DNA of 64,000 nt, from positions 692,001-756,000 of the forward strand of contig NC_015977.1 in the NCBI RefSeq assembly GCF_000225345.1, read 5' to 3'. This document shows, in pieces, positions 55,140 to 64,000 of this stretch. The first letter of the stretch is position 1, and each line of letters opens with the position of its first letter. The position numbers were made by a program, and so were the translations under genes. The notes under the pieces are model-generated. The model ran no database searches. It had not been told where the DNA came from and saw only the letters and a program-made list of their open reading frames with translations. The DNA is from Roseburia hominis A2-183. GTDB taxonomy: Bacteria; Bacillota; Clostridia; Lachnospirales; Lachnospiraceae.

Positions 55140-55439
55140 ATGAGGATTTTATTTATTTGTGGAAACGGCGTATCCAGCGGAATGATTGCATCGCGGACAG
55201 GAAAAGCAGGAAAAGCCCAGGGGTATGATGTAGACACGGAAGCCTACAGTTATACAGAACTGCCGGAGGTCATTGATGACTTTGATGTGGTACTGGCAGC
55301 GCCTCAGATGAAATGTAATGAGGAGATGATTCGTGAAACCTGTGAGGAACATGGGAAAAAATATGCGATCATTGACAATTATGCATTTTCCACACTGGAT
55401 GGAACAAAATGTTTCGAGCTTGCGAAAAATCTGATTTGA
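55140..55439 (+). CDS. PTS lactose/cellobiose-family EIIB
   Basis: A 99-residue cytoplasmic phosphocarrier. The active cysteine is C7 in MRILFICGNGVSSGMIA, typical of the Lac/Cel family. It receives phosphate from EIIA and passes it to the sugar on EIIC. ATG 55140 follows GAGGAAGGGG; an in-frame start further upstream would add a polar head without a site. EIIC, EIIA and a 6-phospho-beta-glucosidase follow. Confidence 0.9.
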   Translation: MRILFICGNGVSSGMIASRTGKAGKAQGYDVDTEAYSYTELPEVIDDFDVVLAAPQMKCNEEMIRETCEEHGKKYAIIDNYAFSTLDGTKCFELAKNLI

Positions 55440-55454
55440 GAAGGAGGAGTACAT

Positions 55455-56709
55455 ATGAAATTTTATATGAAATTACAGGATTGGCTGGCAGGTCCATTTT
55501 CACAGAAAATGCAGAAGTTTATGCAGAACCCGTATATGCATGCGCTTCAGGTGTGTTTTACGATAATTCTGCCTATGATTATGGTTGGTTCATTGGCAAG
55601 TCTGGTTAATACGTTTCGGAACTTTGCTCCATGGCTTCCGGATCTGAGCCTGATCAATTCTTTTTCCTTTGGGCTGATTTCCATTTTTATGGCGTTTTTG
55701 ATTCCTTACACGATTATGGAAAGCAAGAAGCTCCAGAAGCAAAAAATGATAACGGGATTTGCGTCTGTATCTGCATTGATTGCACTGGCAAATCCTCAGT
55801 ATGTGGATGGAAATCTCGTAATAAACTCCGGCTATGTTGGGACGGGAGGCATGACAGTAGCAATGGTCATGGGGCTGGTGATTGGCTGGCTGTTTTCTGC
55901 TTACTTTAAACATGGTCTGTTTAAGAAGGACAGTTCTCTTCCGTCGGTAGTGGTTGTATGGTTTGAGTCTATCCTGATCATTTTTGTTTTGATTTTAGTA
56001 TGTATCATCATTGGACAGAACGTGGATTTATTTTCACTGTTGGAAAAAGTGTTCAGTCCGCTTGCGGCAATCGGAAATACTTATCTGGGATTCCTGCTTT
56101 TCTATATGATTATGGCATTGTGTTATTGCTGTGGACTCTCGGCGTGGACGGTTTGGCCCATCGTATGTGCGTTGTATCTGACTAATATTGCAGCAAATGC
56201 GGCTGCTGTGGCAGCAGGCCAGGCTCCGATCTATATTGCTACCGATGAATTGGTTTTCATGGGCTGGTGTTGTCTGGGAGGATTGGGATGTACACTTCCA
56301 CTGAACATTTTGATGATCCGTTCCAGGTCAAAGAAAATTAGTACCATTGGAAAAGCGGCGATTGCTTCTTCTATTTTTAATATCAACGAGCCGGTTATGT
56401 ATGGTCTGCCGGTTGTTTTAAATCCGGTTATGATGCTTGGATATATGACAGTATCCTTTGTTGTTCCTACGATTACCTATATTGTATTTAAACTGGGACT
56501 GGTGTCTATTCCGGCAGTTGCCATGATGATGAACTTCCTGCCACAGCCTATTTCCACCTTTATGGTAAACAGCGATTTTCGTGGTATTATTCTTTGGGCG
56601 GTTTTATTTGTACTGACTTATTTGATATATCTTCCGTTTTTCAAAGTTTATGAAAAACAGGAACTGGAGAGTGAACAGGAAGTAAATACTTTAAGAAAAG
56701 AGGAGAAAA

Positions 56710-56717
<8 letters not shown>
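55455..56717 (+). CDS. PTS lactose/cellobiose-family EIIC
   Basis: A 420-residue membrane permease with about ten helices. The family hallmark NINEPVMYGLPVVLNP is near residue 310, following the substrate-site region. It imports a beta-glucoside and phosphorylates it with EIIB. AAGGAGGAG precedes ATG 55455, and its end overlaps the EIIA gene by 8 bp. The coding text is more AT-rich than neighbouring regions, as is the whole operon. Confidence 0.92.
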
Positions 56718-58504
<1,787 letters not shown>

Positions 58505-58518
58505 AATAATTTACGAAT

Positions 58519-58562
58519 ACGAAAAAAACGCTTAGGATTCACAGCCTAAGCGTTTTTTTCGT
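58519..58562. terminator. Terminator of the PTS operon
   Basis: An 18-bp perfect stem (ACGAAAAAAACGCTTAGG and its complement) has T runs on both strands. Confidence 0.92.
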
Positions 58563-58680
58563 AATAAAGATAAATATAGTAAAATGATATACAGTCCCGC
58601 TTTCGAAAGAATAAAAAAATGTAAGATCTAACAAAGATTTCCAATACCATAATTATTGATAAAATTTTTCAACAATGTTA

Positions 58681-58709
58681 TTGACAACTAACTAACGTTA
58701 GATTATACT
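58681..58709 (+). promoter_or_regulatory. Promoter of the feo operon with internal palindrome
   Basis: TTGACA (58681-58686) and TATACT (58704-58709) are 17 bp apart. The spacer holds the perfect palindrome CTAACGTTAG (58692-58701), a likely repressor site. Confidence 0.8.
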
Positions 58710-58726
58710 AACCAATGCAATAGAAG

Positions 58727-58741
58727 TGAAAATGATTATCA
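58727..58741 (+). promoter_or_regulatory. Fur box of the feo operon
   Basis: TGAAAATGATTATCA differs at one base from the 7-1-7 Fur consensus TGATAATNATTATCA. It lies just downstream of the promoter, so iron-loaded Fur would block transcription. Confidence 0.8.
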
Positions 58742-58768
58742 ACAACAAGAACGAAGGAAGAGGATGAA

Positions 58769-58981
58769 ATGATGCCGTTATCTATGGTAAAAGAGGGAGA
58801 GCCGAATATCATCAAAAAAGTCGGCGGTAAGGAAGAAACCAGAAAGTTTTTGGAGAATCTCGGGTTCGTGACCGGTGGTACGGTGACAGTCATTTCCCAG
58901 ACAGGCGGCAACATGATCGTCAATGTCAAGGATTCCAGAGTTGCCATTGGAAAAGATATGGCGAACAAGATTATGGTATAG
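58769..58981 (+). CDS. feoA: FeoA-domain protein 1
   Basis: A 70-residue SH3-like FeoA protein (MVKEGEPNIIKKVGGKEETR, then LENLGFVTGGTVTVISQTGG and NVKDSRVAIGKDMANKIMV). Such proteins assist FeoB-mediated ferrous iron uptake by contacting its cytoplasmic part. ATG 58769 or the next ATG at 58772 follows GGAAGAGGA. First gene after the Fur box; a second feoA follows 44 bp later. Confidence 0.92.
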   Translation: MMPLSMVKEGEPNIIKKVGGKEETRKFLENLGFVTGGTVTVISQTGGNMIVNVKDSRVAIGKDMANKIMV

Positions 58982-59025
58982 ACATAGGCAATGCTATGAT
59001 GAACTATACAGAGAAGGAGCAGAGT

Positions 59026-59247
59026 ATGAAGACATTAAAGGAAGTTGCCTGCGGGCAGACTGTCAAGGTGAAGAAGCTGACAGGAGAGGGTCCGGTCAAG
59101 AGACGTATCATGGATATGGGTATCACCAAGGGTGTGGATATCTATGTAAGAAAGGTTGCACCGCTTGGAGATCCGGTAGAGGTCACGGTCAGAGGATATG
59201 AGTTGTCCCTGCGTAAGGCTGATGCGGAAATGATCGAAGTCGAGTAA
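59026..59247 (+). CDS. feoA: FeoA-domain protein 2
   Basis: A 73-residue FeoA protein with MKTLKEVACGQTVKVKKLTG, RRIMDMGITKGVDIYVRKVA and PLGDPVEVTVRGYELSLRK. ATG 59026 follows AGAAGGAG; an in-frame ATG at 58996 is less likely. Tandem feoA genes before feoB are common in Clostridia. The two copies differ clearly, suggesting separate roles with FeoB. Confidence 0.92.
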   Translation: MKTLKEVACGQTVKVKKLTGEGPVKRRIMDMGITKGVDIYVRKVAPLGDPVEVTVRGYELSLRKADAEMIEVE

Positions 59248-59347
59248 TTTTTTTTGATAATAGGTTAGCACGGACTAATCAAAATCGGAGAAAATGATAA
59301 AAGAAAGATAACGCAGACAAATCGCTGCGGGAAAAGAGGAGCAGAAA

Positions 59348-61543
59348 ATGGCAGTTAAAATTGCATTAGCAGGTAACCCAAACTGCGGTAAGACAACACT
59401 GTTTAACGCGCTTACGGGTTCCAACCAGTTCGTAGGTAACTGGCCGGGTGTTACAGTCGAGAAGAAGGAAGGTAAGCTGAAGGGACATAAGGATGTCACC
59501 ATCATGGACCTGCCGGGTATCTATTCCTTATCTCCGTATACACTGGAGGAAGTGGTAGCAAGAAATTACCTGATCGGTGAGCGCCCGGATGCGATCATCA
59601 ATATCGTGGATGGCACGAACATCGAGCGTAACCTTTACCTCTCCACACAGATCATGGAGCTTGGTATTCCGGTTATCATGGCTGTCAACATGGTTGATAT
59701 CTTAGAGAAGACCGGTGAGAAGGTACATATCGACAAGCTCAGCCAGAAGCTTGGATGTGAGGTTGTTGAGATCTCCGCATTGAAGGGAACCGGCATCACG
59801 AAGGCCGCAGAAAAGGCAGTGGCACTTGCACAGCAGAAGGGTGTGGTAACTCCGGTACATGAATTCTCGAAAGAAGTTGAAGATGTGATCCATGAAGTGG
59901 AAGCAAAGCTTGGATCAAGTGTAGATGAGGCGCAGAAGAGATTCTTCGCTATCAAGCTCTTAGAGCGCGATGACAAGATCGGCGAGCAGATGAAGAGCAT
60001 TCCGGATGTGTCTTACGAGATCAAGAAGCTGGAGGATGCATTTGATGATGATACCGAGAGTATCATTACCAATGAGCGTTATGTATATATTTCTTCCATC
60101 ATCGGCGAGTGCGTGACAAAGCCGAAGAACAGCCAGAAGCTGTCCACATCGGATAAGATCGACCGTGTAGTAACCAATCGCTGGGCTGCAATCCCGATCT
60201 TCGCCTTAGTCATGTTCTTAGTTTACTATGTATCTGTTACTACAGTCGGAGCCATCCTGACAGACTGGACCAACGATACCCTGTTCGGCGAGTGGATCAT
60301 TCCGGGCGCACAGTCACTGCTTGAGAATGCAGGTTGTGCAGCATGGCTGACAGGTCTTATCGTAGACGGTATTATCTCCGGTGTCGGCGCCGTACTTGGT
60401 TTCGTACCGCAGATGCTTGTGCTTTTCTTATTCCTGGCATTCTTAGAGTCCTGTGGATATATGGCACGTGTTGCATTTATCATGGATCGTATCTTCCGCA
60501 AGTTCGGTCTCTCCGGTAAATCTTTCATCCCGATGTTAATCGGCAGCGGATGTGGTGTGCCGGGTGTCATGGCTTCCAGAACGATTGAGAATGATCGTGA
60601 CCGTAAGATGACAGTTATGACAACCACCTTTATTCCGTGTGGTGCAAAGCTTCCGATCATCGCATTGATCGCAGGTGCATTCTTCGACAATGCAGGATGG
60701 GTTGCATGGAGCGCATATTTTGTAGGAGTTGCAGCAATCGTATGCTCCGGTATCATTTTAAAGAAGACAAAGATGTTCGCTGGTGATCCGGCACCGTTCG
60801 TTATGGAGCTTCCGGCATACCACTGGCCGACCGTCGGCAACGTTCTGCGCAGCATGTGGGAGCGTGGATGGTCCTTTATCAAGAAGGCAGGTACCATCAT
60901 CACATTATCGACCATCATCCTGTGGTTCTTAATGAACTTCGGATGGGCAGACGGATCCTTCGGAATGCTTGATTTCGGCGATCTGGAAGGTGCAGCACTT
61001 GAGGCGGCACAGGCTGAGTGCATTCTTGCAAAGATCGGTTCCGCAATCGCATGGATTTTCACACCGCTTGGATGGACACAGGGCGGCAACGGCTGGAAGA
61101 TGGCAGTTGCAGCAGTCAGCGGTCTGATCGCAAAAGAAAACGTCGTTGCAACATTCGGTATGCTGTTCGGTTTCGCGGGAGTGGCAGAAGATGGTGCAGA
61201 GTTCTGGGGTAACCTGGCAAGCGTTATGACACCAATCGCAGCATACGGCTATCTGGTATTTAACCTCTTATGCGCACCGTGCTTCGCAGCTATGGGAGCA
61301 ATCAAGAGAGAGATGAACAATACAAAGTGGTTCTGGTTTGCAATCGGATATCAGTGTGGTCTGGCTTACATTGTTTCCATGTGCATCTACCAGATTGGTA
61401 CACTGATCACAACCGGACATTTTGGATTCGGTACAGTCGTAGCATTCCTTTGTGTGATCGGATTCATTTATCTGCTGTTCCGTCCGTACAAGGAGAGCGA
61501 GACTTTGAACGTAAACGTAAAGAGTGCTGTAAAGGCAAAGTAA
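59348..61543 (+). CDS. feoB: Ferrous iron transport protein B
   Basis: A 731-residue membrane protein. The N-terminal G domain has GNPNCGKTTLFNAL, the switch text VGNWPGVTVEKKEG, DLPGIYSLSPYT and NMVD, followed by a helical GDI-like domain. The two Gate repeats hold the conserved cysteines in MLIGSGCGVPGVMASR and LLCAPCFAAMGA. It imports Fe(II) in anaerobic conditions. ATG 59348 follows AAAAGAGGAG. Fur box and two feoA genes lie upstream; a small Cys-rich peptide gene follows. Confidence 0.97.
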   Translation: MAVKIALAGNPNCGKTTLFNALTGSNQFVGNWPGVTVEKKEGKLKGHKDVTIMDLPGIYSLSPYTLEEVVARNYLIGERPDAIINIVDGTNIERNLYLSTQIMELGIPVIMAVNMVDILEKTGEKVHIDKLSQKLGCEVVEISALKGTGITKAAEKAVALAQQKGVVTPVHEFSKEVEDVIHEVEAKLGSSVDEAQKRFFAIKLLERDDKIGEQMKSIPDVSYEIKKLEDAFDDDTESIITNERYVYISSIIGECVTKPKNSQKLSTSDKIDRVVTNRWAAIPIFALVMFLVYYVSVTTVGAILTDWTNDTLFGEWIIPGAQSLLENAGCAAWLTGLIVDGIISGVGAVLGFVPQMLVLFLFLAFLESCGYMARVAFIMDRIFRKFGLSGKSFIPMLIGSGCGVPGVMASRTIENDRDRKMTVMTTTFIPCGAKLPIIALIAGAFFDNAGWVAWSAYFVGVAAIVCSGIILKKTKMFAGDPAPFVMELPAYHWPTVGNVLRSMWERGWSFIKKAGTIITLSTIILWFLMNFGWADGSFGMLDFGDLEGAALEAAQAECILAKIGSAIAWIFTPLGWTQGGNGWKMAVAAVSGLIAKENVVATFGMLFGFAGVAEDGAEFWGNLASVMTPIAAYGYLVFNLLCAPCFAAMGAIKREMNNTKWFWFAIGYQCGLAYIVSMCIYQIGTLITTGHFGFGTVVAFLCVIGFIYLLFRPYKESETLNVNVKSAVKAK

Positions 61544-61567
61544 TTCGGCAGAAAGCGGGGGATCGAT

Positions 61568-61705
61568 ATGGGAACATTTGTTGTAGGAGCAATTTTGGTA
61601 ATCGTTGTGTGCCTGATCGTGCGCAGCATGATTCATGACAAAAAGAACGGAAAATCCCTGCAGTGCGGCGGCGATTGTAAAAACTGCGGAGGACATTGTT
61701 CTTAA
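61568..61705 (+). CDS. FeoB-associated Cys-rich membrane peptide
   Basis: A 45-residue protein. An N-terminal hydrophobic helix (GTFVVGAILVIVVCLIV) is followed by a basic stretch and the Cys motif LQCGGDCKNCGGHCS. Small proteins of this kind follow feoB in many Firmicutes and may bind iron or anchor FeoA/FeoB; the function is not established. ATG 61568 follows GCGGGGG. The next gene, encoding a Fur-like protein, begins right after its stop. Confidence 0.85.
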   Translation: MGTFVVGAILVIVVCLIVRSMIHDKKNGKSLQCGGDCKNCGGHCS

Positions 61706-62140
61706 GTGGAACAGGACAGAAGATATCTGAGAACCCAGATGCAGAAGGAAAATATCATACAGAAGTTAAAAGAGCGCGGCTGCCGCATCACCAAACAGCG
61801 CCTGATGCTTCTGGATATTATACTGGAGGAGGATTGCTCCTGTTGTAAGGAAATCTACTACAAGGCATCCAGATTGGATGACAGGATCGGTACGGCGACC
61901 GTCTACCGCATGGTGAATACGCTAGAGGAGATCGGAGCCATCAGCAGAAAGAATATGTACCGCATTACCTGCGATCAGGACTGCGAGATGGAAAATGCAT
62001 GTACGATCGAATTTGACGACAACACGATTGTGGAGCTCTCCAGCAGCAAGTGGAATCAGATCATCCAGTCAGGACTTCTGGCATGTGGCTATCTGAATGG
62101 ACATCATGTGAGAAGTATCATGGCGAAGTCATATGAATAG
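61706..62140 (+). CDS. Fur-like regulator with degenerate metal sites
   Basis: A 144-residue protein with a Fur-type winged helix: LKERGCRITKQRLMLLDIIL and TATVYRMVNTLEEIGAISR. The usual Fur metal ligands are not seen: no HHHDH motif, and the segment reads MYRITCDQDCEMENACTIEF, with scattered Cys instead. There is no C-terminal CxxC pair. Start GTG 61706 directly follows the previous stop, with GGAGG in the end of that gene; ATG 61739 is an alternative. Placed at the end of the feo operon, it may control iron genes in a metal-independent or Cys-based way; this is inference. Confidence 0.8.
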   Translation: MEQDRRYLRTQMQKENIIQKLKERGCRITKQRLMLLDIILEEDCSCCKEIYYKASRLDDRIGTATVYRMVNTLEEIGAISRKNMYRITCDQDCEMENACTIEFDDNTIVELSSSKWNQIIQSGLLACGYLNGHHVRSIMAKSYE

Positions 62141-62157
62141 TACAAAATAGTAACAGG

Positions 62158-62201
62158 AAGTTCCGGAGCACATTAGTTAGGATGTACGCCGGGACTTTTT
62201 G
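62158..62201 (+). terminator. Terminator of the feo operon
   Basis: AAGTTCCGG and CCGGGACTT pair with one G-U, followed by T residues. Confidence 0.75.
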
Positions 62202-62353
62202 TTATATGGGAAAAGACATCAATTTTGCTTTCGCATACTTTAACCGTTCGCGAAAGAAAAATGGGCATGATAGATCATAATGTGATAATATGATATAAAT
62301 ATAGTAGAAAACAGAATTTTATAGCAAAAGCAGAAGAAAGGATGAATCTACAA

Positions 62354-62737
62354 ATGGAAGCAGGAATTACAGGAACACAGACCATTACAGTAACAGAAGA
62401 AAAGACAGCGCAGGCGATGGGAAGCGGTACGCTTCCGGTATTTGCGACACCGGCAATGATTGCCCTGATGGAGAATACGGCATACAAAAGTGTGGCGGAT
62501 GAACTGGAAGAGGGAGCAGGAACGGTCGGTACGCTGATGAATGTAAAACATGTGGCAGCCACACCGGTCGGCATGGAGGTGACCTGCGAGACAAAGCTGG
62601 TTGAGGTGGACAGAAAGCGGCTTGTATTTGAGGTAAAGGCATACGATGCAGCCGGAGTGATCGGCGAGGGAACGCACGAGAGATTTATCATCGACAATGA
62701 GCGTTTTCTGGCGAAGGCAGAAGCTAAGAAGAATTAG
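62354..62737 (+). CDS. Hotdog-fold thioesterase, fluoroacetyl-CoA thioesterase-like
   Basis: A 127-residue single-domain hotdog protein. MGSGTLPVFATPAMIALMENTAY matches the FlK/TlpK type (active-site helix PAMIALME shown in part), and VGTLMNVKHVAATPVGMEV plus GEGTHERFII complete the fold. Family members hydrolyse small acyl-CoAs; substrate unknown. I prefer ATG 62354 because the purine run GAAAGGA then has usable spacing; ATG 62342 touches it. It stands alone between the feo terminator and a possible small RNA. Confidence 0.85.
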   Translation: MEAGITGTQTITVTEEKTAQAMGSGTLPVFATPAMIALMENTAYKSVADELEEGAGTVGTLMNVKHVAATPVGMEVTCETKLVEVDRKRLVFEVKAYDAAGVIGEGTHERFIIDNERFLAKAEAKKN

Positions 62738-62766
62738 CAAATGAGAATAGTTTTCAATAAGCAGTA

Positions 62767-62795
62767 TTGCTATAGAAGACGGATTGTGCTATAGT
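62767..62795 (+). promoter_or_regulatory. Promoter of the putative small RNA
   Basis: TTGCTA (62767-62772) and TATAGT (62790-62795) are 17 bp apart, and TG precedes the -10 by one base. GTTAG-ATAAAA-CTAAC (62803-62818) at the start site is a possible operator. Confidence 0.55.
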
Positions 62796-62801
62796 AAATG
62801 C

Positions 62802-62902
62802 AGTTAGATAAAACTAACTAGCCAACCACATACAAAGCATACACATTGCTAAGGAGGCTGTCTGGCAGACGAATCGAGGTCGTTTGCCGACAGCCTTTTT
62901 TT
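62802..62902 (+). ncRNA. Putative small RNA of about 100 nt
   Basis: A promoter-like pair ends at 62795 and a very strong intrinsic terminator ends at 62902, with no ORF between. The 5' end can form GTTAG/CTAAC pairing; an exposed AAGGAGG follows at 62851-62857, directly before the terminator stem. It is a transcript candidate by layout only. It could also be a truncated leader. Confidence 0.45.
62856..62902 (+). terminator. Terminator of the putative small RNA
   Basis: GGCTGTC/GACAGCC and GGCAGACGA/TCGTTTGCC stack into a stem of about 16 bp with one bulge, followed by seven T. Confidence 0.9.
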
Positions 62903-62937
62903 ATTTGATCTTTTTCCAGAAGTTGTAAAAATGATGC

Positions 62938-62966
62938 TTGACAAAGTGTATGGCAGAGCATATTAT
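62938..62966 (+). promoter_or_regulatory. Promoter of the ArsR-family gene
   Basis: TTGACA (62938-62943) and TATTAT (62961-62966) are 17 bp apart, with an operator directly after. Confidence 0.8.
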
Positions 62967-62994
62967 AAACATATAAACAGTTGTTCATATGTTT
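62967..62994 (+). promoter_or_regulatory. ArsR-family operator 1
   Basis: AAACATATAAACA-GT-TGTTCATATGTTT is an inverted repeat of 13-bp arms with one mismatch, placed at the transcription start of the ArsR gene. Confidence 0.8.
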
Positions 62995-63014
62995 GAAGGA
63001 AAGAGGGTGAGAAG

Positions 63015-63374
63015 TTGTCTGAAGCAGAACTGGAATGTTGCGAGAGTGTGGAGATTCATCAGGATCGTCTGAAGATTGTGAGCGATCAGATGCCGGAGGA
63101 AGAGGAATTATATGATCTGGCGGAACTGTTCAAGGTTTTTGGGGATTCTACAAGAATAAGAATTCTGTTCGTGCTGTTTGAAGCGGAGGTGTGTGTGTGC
63201 GATTTGGCAGAAGCACTGCACATGACGCAGCCGGCCATCTCACATCAGCTTAAGATTTTAAAGCAGGCGAAGCTGGTGCGCAGCAGAAGAGAAGGAAAGT
63301 CCGTGTTTTATTCACTGGCGGACGGGCATGTGAGGACGATCATCGCCCAGGGCAGAGAGCATATCGAGGAGTAG
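63015..63374 (+). CDS. ArsR/SmtB-family metal-responsive repressor
   Basis: A 119-residue winged-helix repressor. The core reads LAELFKVFGDSTRIRILFVL, EVCVCDLAEALHMTQPAISH and REGKSVFYSLADGHV. CVC in the metal-binding helix plus a Cys pair near the N-terminus (LECCES) match the CadC type that senses Cd, Pb or Zn; a C-terminal His/Asp set (DGHVRTIIAQGREH) could form the SmtB-type zinc site. Start is TTG 63015 behind AGAGGG. The operator at its own promoter and before the P-type ATPase gene fits metal-released repression. Confidence 0.92.
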   Translation: MSEAELECCESVEIHQDRLKIVSDQMPEEEELYDLAELFKVFGDSTRIRILFVLFEAEVCVCDLAEALHMTQPAISHQLKILKQAKLVRSRREGKSVFYSLADGHVRTIIAQGREHIEE

Positions 63375-63461
63375 CGGGCGGTATGTGATGCAAAGAACAG
63401 GATATGTACAACAGGAAAACATATTAGGAATAAGAAAGAAAAAGAAAGGAAGGATAAGACG

Positions 63462-63680
63462 ATGAAGAAAAAATTCAAATTAGAGGATCTGGATTGTGCA
63501 AACTGCGCAGCAAAAATGGAAGAGGCAATCAAAAAGATTCCGGGCGTCAATGATGCAAATGTCAGCTTCATGACACAGAAGATGACGGTAGATGCAGAGG
63601 ATGACAAGTTCGACGACATCATGAAAGAAGTCGTTTCCGTCTGCGCAAAAGTAGAGCCGGACTGCAAGATCTTAATGTAA
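63462..63680 (+). CDS. Heavy-metal-associated (HMA) domain protein
   Basis: A 72-residue ferredoxin-like metal-binding domain with the CxxC site in LEDLDCANCAAKMEEAIKK, similar to MerP or the N-terminal domain of CadA. An extra Cys pair lies near the end (VCAKVEPDCKILM). It could deliver Cd, Zn or Cu to the ATPase that follows, or be its N-terminal domain encoded separately. ATG 63462 follows AAAGGAAGGA. It lies between the ArsR gene and the ATPase gene. Confidence 0.9.
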   Translation: MKKKFKLEDLDCANCAAKMEEAIKKIPGVNDANVSFMTQKMTVDAEDDKFDDIMKEVVSVCAKVEPDCKILM

Positions 63681-63767
63681 TAACACGGGCGTGTGCCTGA
63701 CAGAGAACGAAAGACAATTCTATGAAAGCCTGTGTGCCGGAAGGCGCGCAGGCTTAGAAAAAGGAAT

Positions 63768-63791
63768 ACATATAAACAAATGTTTATATGT
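63768..63791 (+). promoter_or_regulatory. ArsR-family operator 2
   Basis: ACATATAAACA-AA-TGTTTATATGT is a perfect 11-bp inverted repeat, nearly the same as operator 1. It lies 29 bp before the P-type ATPase start. Confidence 0.8.
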
Positions 63792-63820
63792 TTATGAAAA
63801 TCAAAAGCGAGGTGTGTGGT

Positions 63821-64000
63821 ATGACGAAGAAACAGAAACGGATGCTGGTTCGGATCATCATATCCTTTGTCCTGTTCGCAGCCCTGATGGTGGCGGAGCA
63901 TACGGGGGCATTGGAAGGAATCAATACATGGATATTATTTGTCATCTATCTGGTGCCTTACCTGGTCATCGGATATGACATTGTATATAAAGCGGTGCGG
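63821..64000 (+). CDS. Heavy-metal P-type ATPase, N-terminal part (runs off the window)
   Basis: Sixty codons are visible from ATG 63821. They encode a basic start, MTKKQKRMLVRIIISFVLFA, a first membrane helix, and a second helix leading to YLVPYLVIGYDIVYKAVR, the pattern at the beginning of CadA/ZntA-type exporters without a fused metal-binding domain. The separate HMA protein upstream may supply that domain. Phosphorylation and CPC motifs lie beyond the window. GAGGTG precedes the start, and ArsR operator 2 lies just ahead. Confidence 0.82.
   Translation, partial: MTKKQKRMLVRIIISFVLFAALMVAEHTGALEGINTWILFVIYLVPYLVIGYDIVYKAVR

Noticed and set aside
58996..59025. Earlier in-frame start for the second FeoA protein
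   Set aside because: AGAAGGAG precedes ATG 59026 at good spacing, and the added residues do not resemble FeoA.

Overview
The window reads as chromosomal DNA of a spore-forming, anaerobic, carbohydrate-fermenting Clostridia bacterium, most likely a gut Lachnospiraceae. The signs are a small acid-soluble spore protein gene, a complete spoIIAA-spoIIAB-sigF operon, a T-box leader on valS, strong GGAGG-type ribosome sites, glycan-use operons built on ABC importers with intracellular glycosidases, and a feoA-feoA-feoB iron operon. The genus is not resolved. No rRNA, tRNA, CRISPR array, insertion-sequence transposase or prophage gene was seen.

Layout. 0-6.6 kb: an arabino-oligosaccharide locus (binding-protein end, two permeases, GH51, YesL-like membrane protein, GH127). 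6.6-7.3 kb: long palindromic element A, then a convergent spore-protein gene. 7.7-11.7 kb: a 27-codon leader ORF and two terminators before a heterodimeric ABC exporter, an arrangement like bmrB-bmrCD. 11.7-16.0 kb: small enzymes (nicotinamidase-like, HAD, GNAT, RsgA), a Lrp-type domain fragment, and five unrelated short tandem-repeat tracts between them. 16.2-22.5 kb: proteostasis cluster tig-clpP-clpX-lon-ysxC. 22.8-25.5 kb: carbamate kinase and pyruvate kinase. 25.6-26.2 kb: palindromic element B. 26.2-33.8 kb: a cellobiose locus (GH94 phosphorylase divergent from a LacI regulator, binding protein and two permeases). 33.8-34.2 kb: palindromic element C. 34.3-41.0 kb: an EAL-type c-di-GMP protein, two tiny coupled ORFs, and an RND-type transporter with its TetR regulator. 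41.0-52.8 kb: T-box and valS, FapA-like protein, a zinc-ribbon/TPR membrane protein, the spoIIA operon, a chemoreceptor, a coiled-coil protein and a tryptophan-rich membrane protein. 52.9-58.6 kb: a visibly more AT-rich PTS and 6-phospho-beta-glucosidase operon with a PRD regulator. 58.6-64.0 kb: metal section: feoA-feoA-feoB, a Cys-rich peptide, an odd Fur-like protein, a thioesterase, a candidate small RNA, an ArsR regulator with two matching operators, a CxxC metal-binding protein and the start of a P-type metal ATPase.

The most notable unexplained feature is a family of long imperfect palindromes of about 450-650 bp, present three times (A 6619-7276, B 25604-26226, C 33761-34223). Each copy has a 'left-type' and a 'right-type' arm that fold back on each other. 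The arms carry separate sequence signatures, which show that C lies in the opposite orientation. A and B share a central hairpin whose base pairs change in a compensatory way, including G-U pairs that work only in plus-strand RNA, while C has a 4-nt loop instead. A and B lie between convergent genes, and their palindromy runs into the flanking terminator sequences. They look non-coding, with frameshifting indels between copies, and could be structured RNAs or fold-back mobile repeats.

Other leads are the ABC-exporter attenuator, two coupled micro-ORFs, a pair of TGGTCATACCA operators around a membrane-protein promoter, and a promoter-terminator unit of about 100 nt at 62.8 kb that fits a small RNA.
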